The notes: generated by a model not told the origin, from the letters alone. DNA of 24,219 nt from DATGZX01 sp035296965 (GCA_035296965.1 DATGZX010000008.1:1-24219); one strand, 5' to 3'; counted from the first letter of the stretch, positions 15,370 to 23,670 are shown. Numbers and translations are program-made.

Positions 15370-16731
15370 ATGGCAAGGAAGCCGAAGAAGCCGAAGCAGA
15401 CATCCCACGAGAACAAGCCTCCCCTGCGCCTAGAGTACTGGGAACCCGACAGCCTCAACGACAACCCGCTGAACTGGCGAAAGCACCCGGCCAAACAGCT
15501 CACGGCACTCAAGGACGTGCTGGGCGAAGTCGGCTGGGCAGGAGCCCTGCTGTACAACGAGCGGACGGGGCGGCTAATTGATGGCCATGCCCGCAAGAAG
15601 ATCACCAAGAAAAAGGAGAAGGTTCCCGTCCTGATCGGCTCCTGGACCGAGGAGCAAGAGAAAAAGATCCTCGCCACACTCGATCCCCTCGCAGCGATGG
15701 CTGAAGCAGACGCCGGGGCATTGGCGGCTCTTCTGAAGCAGGTGAACACCGAGAGCGACGCCGTGCGGGAACTGCTGGACGATTTGGCAGCCGGCGAACT
15801 GGTCCCGCTGTTCGAACCAGAAGAGACCCCTGGGTTGACCGATCCGGACGAGATTCCCGAGTTGCCTGACGAGGCAACGACCAAGCCGGGGGATCTCTAT
15901 ATCTTCGGGGACCACCGTCTTCTATGCGGCGATTCGAGCAAACAGGAAGACGTCGATCGGCTGCTGGATGGCGCAAGGATCCATTTGGTTAACAGCGATC
16001 CGCCTTACGGAGTGCGCGTCCAGCCCCGCAGCAACGACGCCATCGCCGCTGGAAACAGCTCGTTCGCCGGGACCAAACATCACCAGAAGCTAGACCTCGC
16101 CCGGCACCCGGAAAAGGCGAAGCCAACAGCGAAGAAACTTCGGGCGAAGGACAGGCCGCTCGCCAATGACTTTGTGTCCGATGAGGAGTTCGAGCGCCTG
16201 CTGCAGTCTTGGTTCGGCAACATCGCCCGAGTCCTACTTCCGGGTCGGGCGCTTTACTGTTGGGGAGGCTATGCCAACTGTGGCAACTATCCGCCGGTGC
16301 TCAAGGCCTGCGGGCTCTACTTCTCCCAAGCCATCATCTGGGTGAAGGAGCACCCGGTGCTCACCCGCAAGGACTTCATGGGCAATCATGAGTGGTGTTC
16401 TTACTGCTGGCGCGAAGGCGCAGCGCACCAGTTCCTTGGACCGAACAACGCCACGGACGTCTGGGCGGTGAAGAAGATCAACCCGCAGTCGATGATCCAT
16501 CTCACTGAGAAGCCCGTCGAGCTGGCCACGCGTGCGATCCAGCACTCGTCGCGGCCAGGGGAGAACGTGCTCGACTTGTTCGGGGGAAGCGGGAGCACCT
16601 TGATCGCCGCGCAGCAAACCGGGCGGCGGGCTTACCTGATGGAACTTGACGGGCTGTATTGCGACATCATCGTGCAGCGCTGGGAAAGATTCACTGGCCT
16701 GAAGGCGACACTAAAACGCTCCGAGTGCTAG
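15370..16731 (+). CDS. ParB-like N-domain fused to a beta-class DNA methyltransferase
   Basis: A 453-residue protein. Residues 20-110 (WEPDSLNDNPLNWRKHP, GRLIDGHARKKI, VPVLIG) fit the ParB/sulfiredoxin-like fold often fused to phage methyltransferases. The methyltransferase part has motif IV NSDPPYG (208-214), the target-recognition part in the middle, HLTEKPVEL (377-385) and motif I LDLFGGSGST (401-410). Motif IV before motif I makes it a beta-class amino-methyltransferase; DPPY allows N6-adenine or N4-cytosine transfer from S-adenosylmethionine. No restriction enzyme lies beside it, so it probably protects the element's DNA or marks it for replication or packaging. ATG at 15370 is preferred (GAGGT at 15357-15361, natural start MARKPKKPK); ATG at 15355 is the alternative. 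It ends 27 bases before the small terminase gene. Confidence 0.88.
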   Translation: MARKPKKPKQTSHENKPPLRLEYWEPDSLNDNPLNWRKHPAKQLTALKDVLGEVGWAGALLYNERTGRLIDGHARKKITKKKEKVPVLIGSWTEEQEKKILATLDPLAAMAEADAGALAALLKQVNTESDAVRELLDDLAAGELVPLFEPEETPGLTDPDEIPELPDEATTKPGDLYIFGDHRLLCGDSSKQEDVDRLLDGARIHLVNSDPPYGVRVQPRSNDAIAAGNSSFAGTKHHQKLDLARHPEKAKPTAKKLRAKDRPLANDFVSDEEFERLLQSWFGNIARVLLPGRALYCWGGYANCGNYPPVLKACGLYFSQAIIWVKEHPVLTRKDFMGNHEWCSYCWREGAAHQFLGPNNATDVWAVKKINPQSMIHLTEKPVELATRAIQHSSRPGENVLDLFGGSGSTLIAAQQTGRRAYLMELDGLYCDIIVQRWERFTGLKATLKRSEC

Positions 16732-16758
16732 CTCCGGAGGCAAATTCGAGGCGGTTCT

Positions 16759-17265
16759 ATGGCACGGAACGCCAAGCTACCCGACAAGGAAACCATGGAC
16801 AGAATAACGTCCTTCATTCGGGGCGGTGCCTTTCCCTATGTCGCGGCCGCAGCCGAAGGGATACCGTCCACCACTTTTTTCCGGTGGATGCAGTTGGGCA
16901 AGCAGGGCAAAAAGCCCTACGTCGGATTCTGGGAGAAGGTCGTGAAGGCTCACTCCCAGAAACGCGTTGCCGCGGAAGTCCAAGTGGCGAAAGAGAACCC
17001 CTTGGCGTGGCTGCGTTTAGGTCCGGGCAGGTCCCGCCCGGGCGAGCCCGGCTTGACGGACGACCCAGCGGATTTGGCTGGCCTGGAAGGCATGGAGTCT
17101 AATACCGATGGATTCACTGACGAAGAACGAGCTCACCGGGTTGCTCACATACTTAACCGAGCCCGAGCGCGCCGAGATGGACAGGTTGCTGAGGCCGATC
17201 CAAGTGCCCCTGTGGACCCCGCTGCTGGGTCCACAGACTCTGGCCTACCATTGCCAGGCGGATGA
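16759..17265 (+). CDS. Terminase small subunit-like DNA-binding protein
   Basis: A 168-residue protein. Residues 10-60 form a helix-turn-helix (ITSFIRGGAFPYVAAAAEGI, STTFFRWMQLGKQGKKPY), the pattern of small terminase subunits that recognise the packaging site. Residues 60-95 (VAAEVQVAKENPLAWLRLGPGR) match the coiled linker and W-L-R-x-GPGR phrase seen in planctomycete homologues. The last 70 residues are low in complexity, and the final 158 bases overlap the large-subunit gene in another frame, so the tail may not be conserved. The ATG at 16759 has GAGG seven bases upstream. The protein should form a ring that loads the large subunit on element DNA. Confidence 0.72.
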   Translation: MARNAKLPDKETMDRITSFIRGGAFPYVAAAAEGIPSTTFFRWMQLGKQGKKPYVGFWEKVVKAHSQKRVAAEVQVAKENPLAWLRLGPGRSRPGEPGLTDDPADLAGLEGMESNTDGFTDEERAHRVAHILNRARARRDGQVAEADPSAPVDPAAGSTDSGLPLPGG

Positions 17266-18580
17266 GCTGTTCTACGGCGGCGCGGCCGGCGGCGGCAAAT
17301 CCGACCTGTTGCTCGGCCTTGCCGGCACTGCCCACCGCAAAAGCCTGATTCTCCGTCGCGAGAGCACGCAACTCCAGGAACTCATTATTCGCTCTCACGA
17401 GATCTTCGGTGGGAGGGGCCGTTACAACGGGCTTACCGGAACCTGGCGCCTTCCCGGTGGCCGGATGATCGAGATGGCCGGCTGCAAACAGGAACAATCG
17501 AAACAGAAGTGGAAGGGCCGAGCACACGATCTCAAGGCCTTCGACGAACTATCCGACTTCACCGAATCGCAGTACCTCTTCGTTACCGCTTGGAATCGAA
17601 CCACGGTCGAAGGTCAGCGTTGCAGGATCGTGGGCGCTGGCAATCCGCCCAGCACATGCGAGGGCGAGTGGGTTATCAAGCGCTGGGCGCCTTGGCTGGA
17701 CGAGACCCATAAGAGCAGGGCCAAGCCGGGCGAGTTGCGCTGGTATGCAATGGTCGACGGCAAGGAAGTGGAACTCGAGAATGGGAGGGCCTTCCTCTGG
17801 AAGAAGGAAATCATTCAGCCAAAGTCTCGAACCTTCTTGCCGGCGTTTGTGCAGGACAACCCGTACTTGATGGCCACGGGCTACGTGACCACACTGCAGG
17901 GCCTGCCCGAGCCGATGCGCTCGCAATTGCTGTATGGTGATTTCAGCGTGGGGCGCGAAGACGATGCCTGGCAGGCGATTCCGACTGCTTGGATCAAAGC
18001 AGCGATGAACCGCTGGAAACCCGAAGGGAAGAAGATAGCGCTTTCCGCGGTGGGCGTCGATATAGCCCATGGCGGACCGGCGAAGACCGTCCTGGCAAAA
18101 CGCTATGGCACGTGGTTTGCGCCATTAGAAAAGTACGACGGCAAGGTCACGGACACCGGGATGAAGGCGGCAGCACTGATCCAGCAATCGATCCGGGAAT
18201 ATCCCCAGGCCTTGGTGTGTATTGATTCGGTGGGTGTGGGGGCGTCGGCTTACGACGCCTGCAAAGAACTCCGGATCTATCATGCGTTGGCCTTCAACTT
18301 CAGCGCCAAAGTATCCAACACCGATCGAACAGGTGTTCTGTATTTCGTCAACCTGCGAGCCTTTGCCTACTGGACCATGCGCGATTTGCTCGATCCGGAC
18401 GGAGGTCAAAGCATAATGCTGCCCCCGGATCAGGAGCTGCTCTCGGATTTAACCGCACCACACTGGAGCATGACCACGCAGGGGATCAAGATCGAGCCCA
18501 AAGAGGACATTGTCAAGCGGTTGGGGCGGTCGCCGGACTGCGCGGGTGCGTTGGTGCTTTCGATCCTGATGCCGACGTAG
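17108..18580 (+). CDS. Terminase large subunit (packaging ATPase-nuclease)
   Basis: A 490-residue protein of the usual length. The ATPase half has Walker A YGGAAGGGKSD (G57-S65) and Walker B KAFDELSD (143-150), followed by a coupling region near VGAGNPP (175-181). The nuclease half has the RNase H-like acid residues D318 (VGVDIAHGG), D373 (CIDSVGVG) and D477 (SPDCAGAL), so both activities look intact. It would cut concatemers and pump DNA into a procapsid. The ATG at 17108 lies inside the small-subunit gene, with GGAG ten bases upstream; the conserved EMDRLL and GPQTLAY stretches near the N-terminus support this start. No portal gene follows, which is unusual because portal normally comes next. 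Confidence 0.93.
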   Translation: MDSLTKNELTGLLTYLTEPERAEMDRLLRPIQVPLWTPLLGPQTLAYHCQADELFYGGAAGGGKSDLLLGLAGTAHRKSLILRRESTQLQELIIRSHEIFGGRGRYNGLTGTWRLPGGRMIEMAGCKQEQSKQKWKGRAHDLKAFDELSDFTESQYLFVTAWNRTTVEGQRCRIVGAGNPPSTCEGEWVIKRWAPWLDETHKSRAKPGELRWYAMVDGKEVELENGRAFLWKKEIIQPKSRTFLPAFVQDNPYLMATGYVTTLQGLPEPMRSQLLYGDFSVGREDDAWQAIPTAWIKAAMNRWKPEGKKIALSAVGVDIAHGGPAKTVLAKRYGTWFAPLEKYDGKVTDTGMKAAALIQQSIREYPQALVCIDSVGVGASAYDACKELRIYHALAFNFSAKVSNTDRTGVLYFVNLRAFAYWTMRDLLDPDGGQSIMLPPDQELLSDLTAPHWSMTTQGIKIEPKEDIVKRLGRSPDCAGALVLSILMPT

Positions 18581-18906
18581 TGATAATGGATGCCCCAACG
18601 TTGGTCCGGATCGGGCTAGCGGGCCAGGTAAGGGACTCTATTCGCACTAAATGGCTCCCTTCTCAACGCCGTCGTAGAATCGAAATCATGGGGCATAGGC
18701 CGAGGAGTCGTCGATTCGCGCTGGCTTGGGCCTGCAAACGCTTCGGTGTGTCGGTCTCCGCGCGCTGAGGGCTTCGGCTTGCGCGCGCATGTCGATCAGA
18801 CCGAAGCGGGCTAACGGCACTGTGTTGAGACAGCCCGGCGGGGCCATTGGCCTTGTGGCCTACCAGACCTGCGGGGCGGTAAGGGGTAACGCAGTAAAGC
18901 AGCTAA
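18581..18906. other. 326-bp gap at the right edge of the element
   Basis: Between the large terminase and the convergent kinase gene. A short Arg-rich frame is open at 18580-18768 but shows no family features and has no ribosome binding site. An inverted repeat lies at 18739-18808. No second copy of the tRNA 3' end was seen. The true right end of the element probably lies here or close by. Confidence 0.4.
18739..18808. repeat. Inverted repeat near the element's right edge
   Basis: CGCTTCGGT (18739-18747) and ACCGAAGCG (18800-18808) are perfect inverse copies 52 bases apart. The centre is rich in GCGCGC. It could be a recombination-site arm, an RNA stem ending the kinase transcript, or a dispersed repeat. 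Confidence 0.4.
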
Positions 18907-21900
18907 TTAAGGCGCGAAAGTCCTCGCCGGACGGAAACCCACGTCGTTCTGACGGCTCGTCGGCGCTTGCCTGATACGGCTGCCAGAGCCGACGGACGAC
19001 GCCGCAGATTCGAACGAGCCGCCACGCAACCCACGGATGTATGTAGATAATGCTTGTAAGGTATCCTCTTTATCCTCTAACGTCCCGCCGCCTTCAACAG
19101 AGTAATCCCCCTGAGACCAGTTCCACACGTTGCCGTTCATGTCGAACAACCCCAGGTCGTTTGGCTTCTTGCCACCGACCGGCCAGGTACGGTCCTTGCT
19201 GTTCTTCAGATACCATCCGTACTCGGCCAGGAGTTCCTCCGTCACACCGTAATAGTAACTCGTCACGGCCCCCGCACGACAGGCATACTCCCTCTCCGCA
19301 TCGGTCGGCAACCGATACCCTCGCAAACCAAGGTAGTCCTTCTTCATTGCCGTTACCTGCGGCTGCTGGTCCAGCACGAAAGACAAATAGCGTGCATTTG
19401 CCACCCTCGCCAGCGCATGCTGCGGCGCAAGCAAGCTGACCAGGACACCCACTTTTTCCTGGGACAGCTTCCGGGCATTCGTCTCGTAGCACCACTGATC
19501 TTCCGGTATCCCCTCCTGCTGACTCAACCAGTTGCAGTACGTCGCCGCCCGGTACCAGTCCACGAAAATGATCGGGCCGTCCTCAGCCGGACTCCACCTC
19601 TTCATCATCCTCCTCGTGAGCGCTGCGTCACGGCCCTCGAACCACTTTTCTAGTTTGTTGTCTTTGAGAAACCGTCGAAACTCTCGCACCGTCACGGGCT
19701 TGGCGGCCAGGGCAAACGTCCGTCCGATCCGCGCCTTGTACGGCGACGTATCCTCCGTGGGGTTCTGACCCATCATGAATTCGACCGGGCCGAGAATGAC
19801 TACCATCGTCTGACCCTGGCCGTTGACATACCACTGCGGGGTGGCGGGTGAAGGGTGACCGGTGACGGGATTCATCGCTTTCCTTCCCGCCACCCACCAC
19901 CCTTCACCCTTCACCTTCTTCGCGGCCCATTCCTCATTCATCTGTTTCAGCCAATCCGCCTTGTGCCATTGCCGCAGCAACCATTCCACGGCGGCATGAA
20001 GACCCGGATCAGTCTCGGTGCTGTACAGGGCTTTCAGCCTCGGCAGCAGCGAGCCACGGACATCGGCCGGCAGTTGTTCCTCGCCGAACTCCCCCAGGCT
20101 CAGGACCAGCGCTCGCCTGATCGTGATGTCTGGTTCCTCATCAAGCCGCTTGATGATCCCCGCAGCATCGGCCCCCAACGGCGACAAGCGATGAATCAAG
20201 TAACTGCGCAACCTCGGATCGTCGGGAGGAGTACGCTTGAGCAGAGGCCAGACCTTTTCTGGCTGGTCCATGCGGAGGAGCGCCACCGCCGCATTTGCTT
20301 GCCGCTTCGCCAGCGTTTCTCGCTTCGCATCCGAGGAGGGCAATTGCGCAGGCAGTTTCCTGTCGATTTCCCCCGTCAACAGCGCCAGAGCTTTCTCACC
20401 ATGCTCCCCCAACTTCGCAAAGACCACGGCGAACTGCTTCTCGTCGGCGTCCATGAGCAGATCAGCCAGGACATCCGGCTTGTCGGCGGCATAGTCGGCC
20501 AGGATGGTCGTCGCAAAGGATCGCTCTGCCTCCGCCTTTTCTTTGGTGCGATAAGCATCAATCAATGGCAGCAGCAAACTAGCTCGCACAGGGCGCAACT
20601 GGTCCAGGAGTGTGGCGTAGTGGCTGGGATTCTTCTGCACGGCAGCGAGCAATTCGTTTACGATGTTCTTGGACACCCGCTGCCAGCGTGCGGTCCCTGG
20701 GGCGTTGTCCGGCGCGTCATAACTCGCCAAGGCGCACGCTGCCTGAAGACGCTGCTGTTCCTTGCCTCTTTCCGGTTTCTCCACAACACGCCACAGCCGG
20801 TCCACCAGTTCATTCTTGTGCGGCGCCAGAGCGTCACGAATCACTGGCACTTCGGGCGGCTCGGCATCGAGCAAACGACCGTAGAGGTATTCGACCTGTG
20901 TGGCTTCCACCGGCAACAGGGCGAGGCTGGTATGCAGTTTTTGTGAGGACTTGACGGCCGCCTTGTCGTTTTCTTCTCTGAGACGGGGATCAGTACATTT
21001 CCGATACGCCGCCATCTCGCTGACGATGGCAGGCACCTGGGCAATATTGGCATTGAGCAGGCCTTGCACCAGACCGTCCGCATAGGTTGCGTTGCGCCGC
21101 TCCTCGACTTGATCTCGGATCGTCAGCCCGGCAAGCGCCACCATCGCCAGAAGCACGGCTACCACCGCACTCCGCAGCGCATGATACCGCCACGCCTTCT
21201 GCATCATCTTCCGCTGCGGCGGCTTCCAGTTCTTTTTGCTGGTATGCCAGCGTACTTGCAGCCATTGCAGCAGCGACGGCAGTTGCCGGTTCTCCGGGCG
21301 GGCGTTCCATACCGCCGCCCGCTCCGCCAGCAGCAGTTCGGCACGACCCCGGCGCGTCTCCTTCTGCTTGCGCGTCAGCCACTCCCGAATCGAATGAACC
21401 AGATAGTCGTGGGTGAGTTGGTAGTATTTTTGCCCCGGCCTGGTCTGGAGAACGGAATTGCTGTTTGCGTCCTTGCCTTCCGGGTCGGTCGGGGTAATAA
21501 GACGGATTTCATTGTCGAGAATGCGGATCAGGTCATCGAAGTCTTTGGGGCGGCTGCCGTAGCCCGACGCTTCGAGCAGTTCCGCATACGAGCGCATGTG
21601 GCCCTTGATGTCGCTGCCGGTTTCCGGCAGCAGGATTTTCAGATCGGCTCGGGCGGCTTTCTGGTGGTAGCGGTGTTCCGGGGGGGCCGTGGCCGCGCTG
21701 AAGGTTTCTTCGAGGAACGTGACGCCGACGCCCTCGGTGCCGCCGACTGCTTTCAGAGAGGCGGGAGTCCATGCCTTGCCCTTCATCATCTCCGCAAACA
21801 GGGCCAGCCGCACCGAGATGACCTTGCCTTCTTGCGCCAAGCCGGAGACGGCCTGAGTCAAGAACTCCTTGTGGTCTCTGCCCGTGTCGCCGGGTTTCTC

Positions 21901-23670
21901 CGGAAGTTTGCCGAAGGCCCGCCCGAATGCGGCCAGCACCCTTCGGGCGTGGTCCAAGTCGAAGAGATCGACCAAGGCACTATTCTGCCCTTCGAGCAGC
22001 CGAATCTCCAGTTCGCGCAGAAACCGGCTGACGGACAGCCAGAAATCATCTCGCACCATGACGATGCACTGGACCCGACCACCATCGCACTGCCGCAGGG
22101 CTTGTACGAGGTCCGTATTCTGTTCTTCCTTCTTGGCGTGTAACCACTGCTCGAATTGATCGAGAACAATGAGCACCTTCTTGCCCACCGGAATCCCCTG
22201 GCCCCGGCGCAATCCGGCCAGCGTCTCCTTCAGGCCCAGGTTGGCGGGCAAGTCCGGACACCATTTACGTAAGCCGTTCAGCAGGCGGGTTTCCGTCTCT
22301 GCCGCCGTCGCCTCGATGTAAACGGCGATTACGTCCTCTGACAACCGGGGCAACAAGCCCGCTTTGACCAGCGACGACTTGCCGCACCCCGAAGGCCCGT
22401 AAATGAGGCCCACGGCAAAGGTGTTGTCAGCGTCTCTCTCCTCGATGCGGGTCTTCCAGAAGCGAATGCTGTCCGGCAGTCCGTATCGGTCACGAGGGCC
22501 GGGGAGTAGTTCGAGGAAGAAATCGGCATCATGAGCATCGAAGGACCGCAGGCCCTTCGGCACGATCTTGAGAGGCTGAAGGTGCGAAATCGGTGTCGTG
22601 GAGGTGGCCGAAGATGGGCTGGAGGAGCCGGATAAGCTGGGGGTTGTTAACGAAGTTGACGGCAAGGGACTTGTTCCGGTCTGCTGGCTGAGGGTCTGCT
22701 CAGCCAGGAAGTGCCGCAGGTCATCGGCCATGTCCTTGGCCGTGGTGTATCGCTCTGAGGCACGTTTCGACAACGCCTTGAGGCAAATCCGCTCCAGTTC
22801 CTTGGGAATGGCATCGTCGATCTGGCGTGGCGGGCGTGGCTCGTCGGTGACGATCTGCATCACCACTTGCACCGTGTCCCCCACGAACGGACGCCGCCCG
22901 GTGAGCAGTTCGTAAAACAGCACCCCCAGGCTGAAAATGTCTGACCGGCCATCAACCCGGTGTCCTTCGCCGTTGGCCTGCTCAGGACTCATGTAGGCGG
23001 GCGTGCCCAGGATACCGCCGCCCCTGCCGTAATCTTCTTCTTTGAGGGCCAACCCGAAGTCCAGCAGGTAGGGTGTGCCGGACTGGTCAATCAGAATGTT
23101 GCCCGGCTTCACGTCCCGGTGAACCAACCCCCGCTTGTGAGCGTAGTGGAGTGCCTCGGCCACGGTAGCCACGAGTCCAATCGCTTGGGCCAACGGCAGG
23201 CGGGCATCCTTGGATTGATGGGCGAGGTCGGTGCCTTCGATGAACTTGGTTACGATGAAGCACAGGCCGCCCTCGGTGCGGCCTACATCATGAACCGGGA
23301 CGATATGCGGGTGATCCAGGCCGGCGAGGATGCGGGCCTCGGCCAGATACGCTTCGGCGTCCTCCGGCTTGGCAATAAGATGACGGTGAGGCACCTTGAT
23401 GGCCACCTGCCGTTTCAGTTCGTCATCGTGGGCTAGGTAAACTGCTCCGAAACCACCTTTGCCCAGGAGCTTCACCACCCTGTACCGACCAATGCGCTGC
23501 GGGATTTGTTCCTCTGAGCTTTGACTCTCTGGCGTCAGCCCAGGTGGTGCTGGCGGTCCTACCGGATTCATGGGAGGCAGGGTAGGAGCCTCCATGAAAT
23601 CTCCGGGAACGGTGCTTTTCTTGACGGCCTCCTCAGAATGTCGCCAAGGGCCTGTTTGTGGCTTGCTCAT
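18907..23670 (-). CDS. Ser/Thr kinase - STAND NTPase - TM - helical repeat - SUMF1 fusion
   Basis: A 1587-residue protein from ATG at 23670 (AGGGG ten bases upstream; a GTG at 23697 would add nine residues, and positions here count from that GTG). The kinase spans 70-330 with GKGGFGAVY, K101, HRDVKPGN (D195) and DFG (213), so it looks active. A Ser/Thr/Pro-rich linker (335-375) follows. The STAND-type P-loop NTPase spans about 385-770, with Walker A GPSGCGKSS (434-442), Walker B VLIVLDQFEQW (508-518) and a conserved RDDFW (549-553). A single membrane helix lies at about 842-860. Residues 870-1245 form alpha-helical, HEAT-like repeats. The SUMF1/FGE-like domain (1295-1596) has YRLPTDAEREYACRAG, DMNGNVWNW, LRGGSF and VGFRPAR, but the two catalytic cysteines of FGE are Ser/Val-like, so it likely binds a ligand rather than making formylglycine. 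Ligand sensing outside, NTPase assembly and kinase signalling inside is the simplest model. Confidence 0.9.
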   Translation of the reverse strand: MSKPQTGPWRHSEEAVKKSTVPGDFMEAPTLPPMNPVGPPAPPGLTPESQSSEEQIPQRIGRYRVVKLLGKGGFGAVYLAHDDELKRQVAIKVPHRHLIAKPEDAEAYLAEARILAGLDHPHIVPVHDVGRTEGGLCFIVTKFIEGTDLAHQSKDARLPLAQAIGLVATVAEALHYAHKRGLVHRDVKPGNILIDQSGTPYLLDFGLALKEEDYGRGGGILGTPAYMSPEQANGEGHRVDGRSDIFSLGVLFYELLTGRRPFVGDTVQVVMQIVTDEPRPPRQIDDAIPKELERICLKALSKRASERYTTAKDMADDLRHFLAEQTLSQQTGTSPLPSTSLTTPSLSGSSSPSSATSTTPISHLQPLKIVPKGLRSFDAHDADFFLELLPGPRDRYGLPDSIRFWKTRIEERDADNTFAVGLIYGPSGCGKSSLVKAGLLPRLSEDVIAVYIEATAAETETRLLNGLRKWCPDLPANLGLKETLAGLRRGQGIPVGKKVLIVLDQFEQWLHAKKEEQNTDLVQALRQCDGGRVQCIVMVRDDFWLSVSRFLRELEIRLLEGQNSALVDLFDLDHARRVLAAFGRAFGKLPEKPGDTGRDHKEFLTQAVSGLAQEGKVISVRLALFAEMMKGKAWTPASLKAVGGTEGVGVTFLEETFSAATAPPEHRYHQKAARADLKILLPETGSDIKGHMRSYAELLEASGYGSRPKDFDDLIRILDNEIRLITPTDPEGKDANSNSVLQTRPGQKYYQLTHDYLVHSIREWLTRKQKETRRGRAELLLAERAAVWNARPENRQLPSLLQWLQVRWHTSKKNWKPPQRKMMQKAWRYHALRSAVVAVLLAMVALAGLTIRDQVEERRNATYADGLVQGLLNANIAQVPAIVSEMAAYRKCTDPRLREENDKAAVKSSQKLHTSLALLPVEATQVEYLYGRLLDAEPPEVPVIRDALAPHKNELVDRLWRVVEKPERGKEQQRLQAACALASYDAPDNAPGTARWQRVSKNIVNELLAAVQKNPSHYATLLDQLRPVRASLLLPLIDAYRTKEKAEAERSFATTILADYAADKPDVLADLLMDADEKQFAVVFAKLGEHGEKALALLTGEIDRKLPAQLPSSDAKRETLAKRQANAAVALLRMDQPEKVWPLLKRTPPDDPRLRSYLIHRLSPLGADAAGIIKRLDEEPDITIRRALVLSLGEFGEEQLPADVRGSLLPRLKALYSTETDPGLHAAVEWLLRQWHKADWLKQMNEEWAAKKVKGEGWWVAGRKAMNPVTGHPSPATPQWYVNGQGQTMVVILGPVEFMMGQNPTEDTSPYKARIGRTFALAAKPVTVREFRRFLKDNKLEKWFEGRDAALTRRMMKRWSPAEDGPIIFVDWYRAATYCNWLSQQEGIPEDQWCYETNARKLSQEKVGVLVSLLAPQHALARVANARYLSFVLDQQPQVTAMKKDYLGLRGYRLPTDAEREYACRAGAVTSYYYGVTEELLAEYGWYLKNSKDRTWPVGGKKPNDLGLFDMNGNVWNWSQGDYSVEGGGTLEDKEDTLQALSTYIRGLRGGSFESAASSVGSGSRIRQAPTSRQNDVGFRPARTFAP
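19839..19913. repeat. G/C-skewed inverted and tandem repeat inside the kinase gene
   Basis: GGGTGGCGGG (19839-19848) is the exact inverse of CCCGCCACCC (19886-19895). Both arms are flanked by related GGTGAAGGGTGA / ACCCTTCACCCTTCACC runs. It encodes residues about 1262-1288, exactly the linker between the helical repeats and the SUMF1 domain. It looks like a dispersed repeat taken into a coding linker. Confidence 0.55.

Larger units (their letters stand above)
7927..18580 (+). mobile_element. Integrated satellite- or prophage-like element at tRNA-Arg
   Basis: A single-strand run of accessory genes follows the tRNA: integrase (broken), winged-helix protein, DUF1580, primase, DUF927 helicase, TubC_N-like protein, ParB/methyltransferase, and the two terminase subunits. 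The left end is set by the tRNA 3' end. The right end is only a working limit at the terminase stop: I compared the tRNA 3' sequence by eye with the rest of the window and found no second copy. No portal, protease, capsid, tail, lysis or repressor gene is present. It could be a phage satellite that packages itself with helper capsids, a deletion remnant of a prophage, or the left part of an element broken by rearrangement. Confidence 0.75.

Noticed and set aside
14988..15581. Open frame of 197 codons between the TubC_N-like and methyltransferase genes
   Set aside because: Its second half is a frame shadow of the methyltransferase gene and the first half shows no recognisable features; the gap is left unassigned.
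18580..18768. Arg-rich 62-codon frame after the large terminase as a portal-gene fragment
   Set aside because: No portal-like motif, no ribosome binding site, and composition typical of chance frames.
18907..19100. SUMF1 3' end as the variable region of a diversity-generating retroelement
   Set aside because: No reverse transcriptase gene and no near-copy template repeat in the window, and the terminal codons are not rich in AAY codons.
19855..22143. Two long plus-strand open frames (363 and 359 codons) opposite the kinase gene
   Set aside because: Arg/Gln-rich antisense by-products of high-GC codons; the minus strand has clear kinase, NTPase and SUMF1 motifs throughout.
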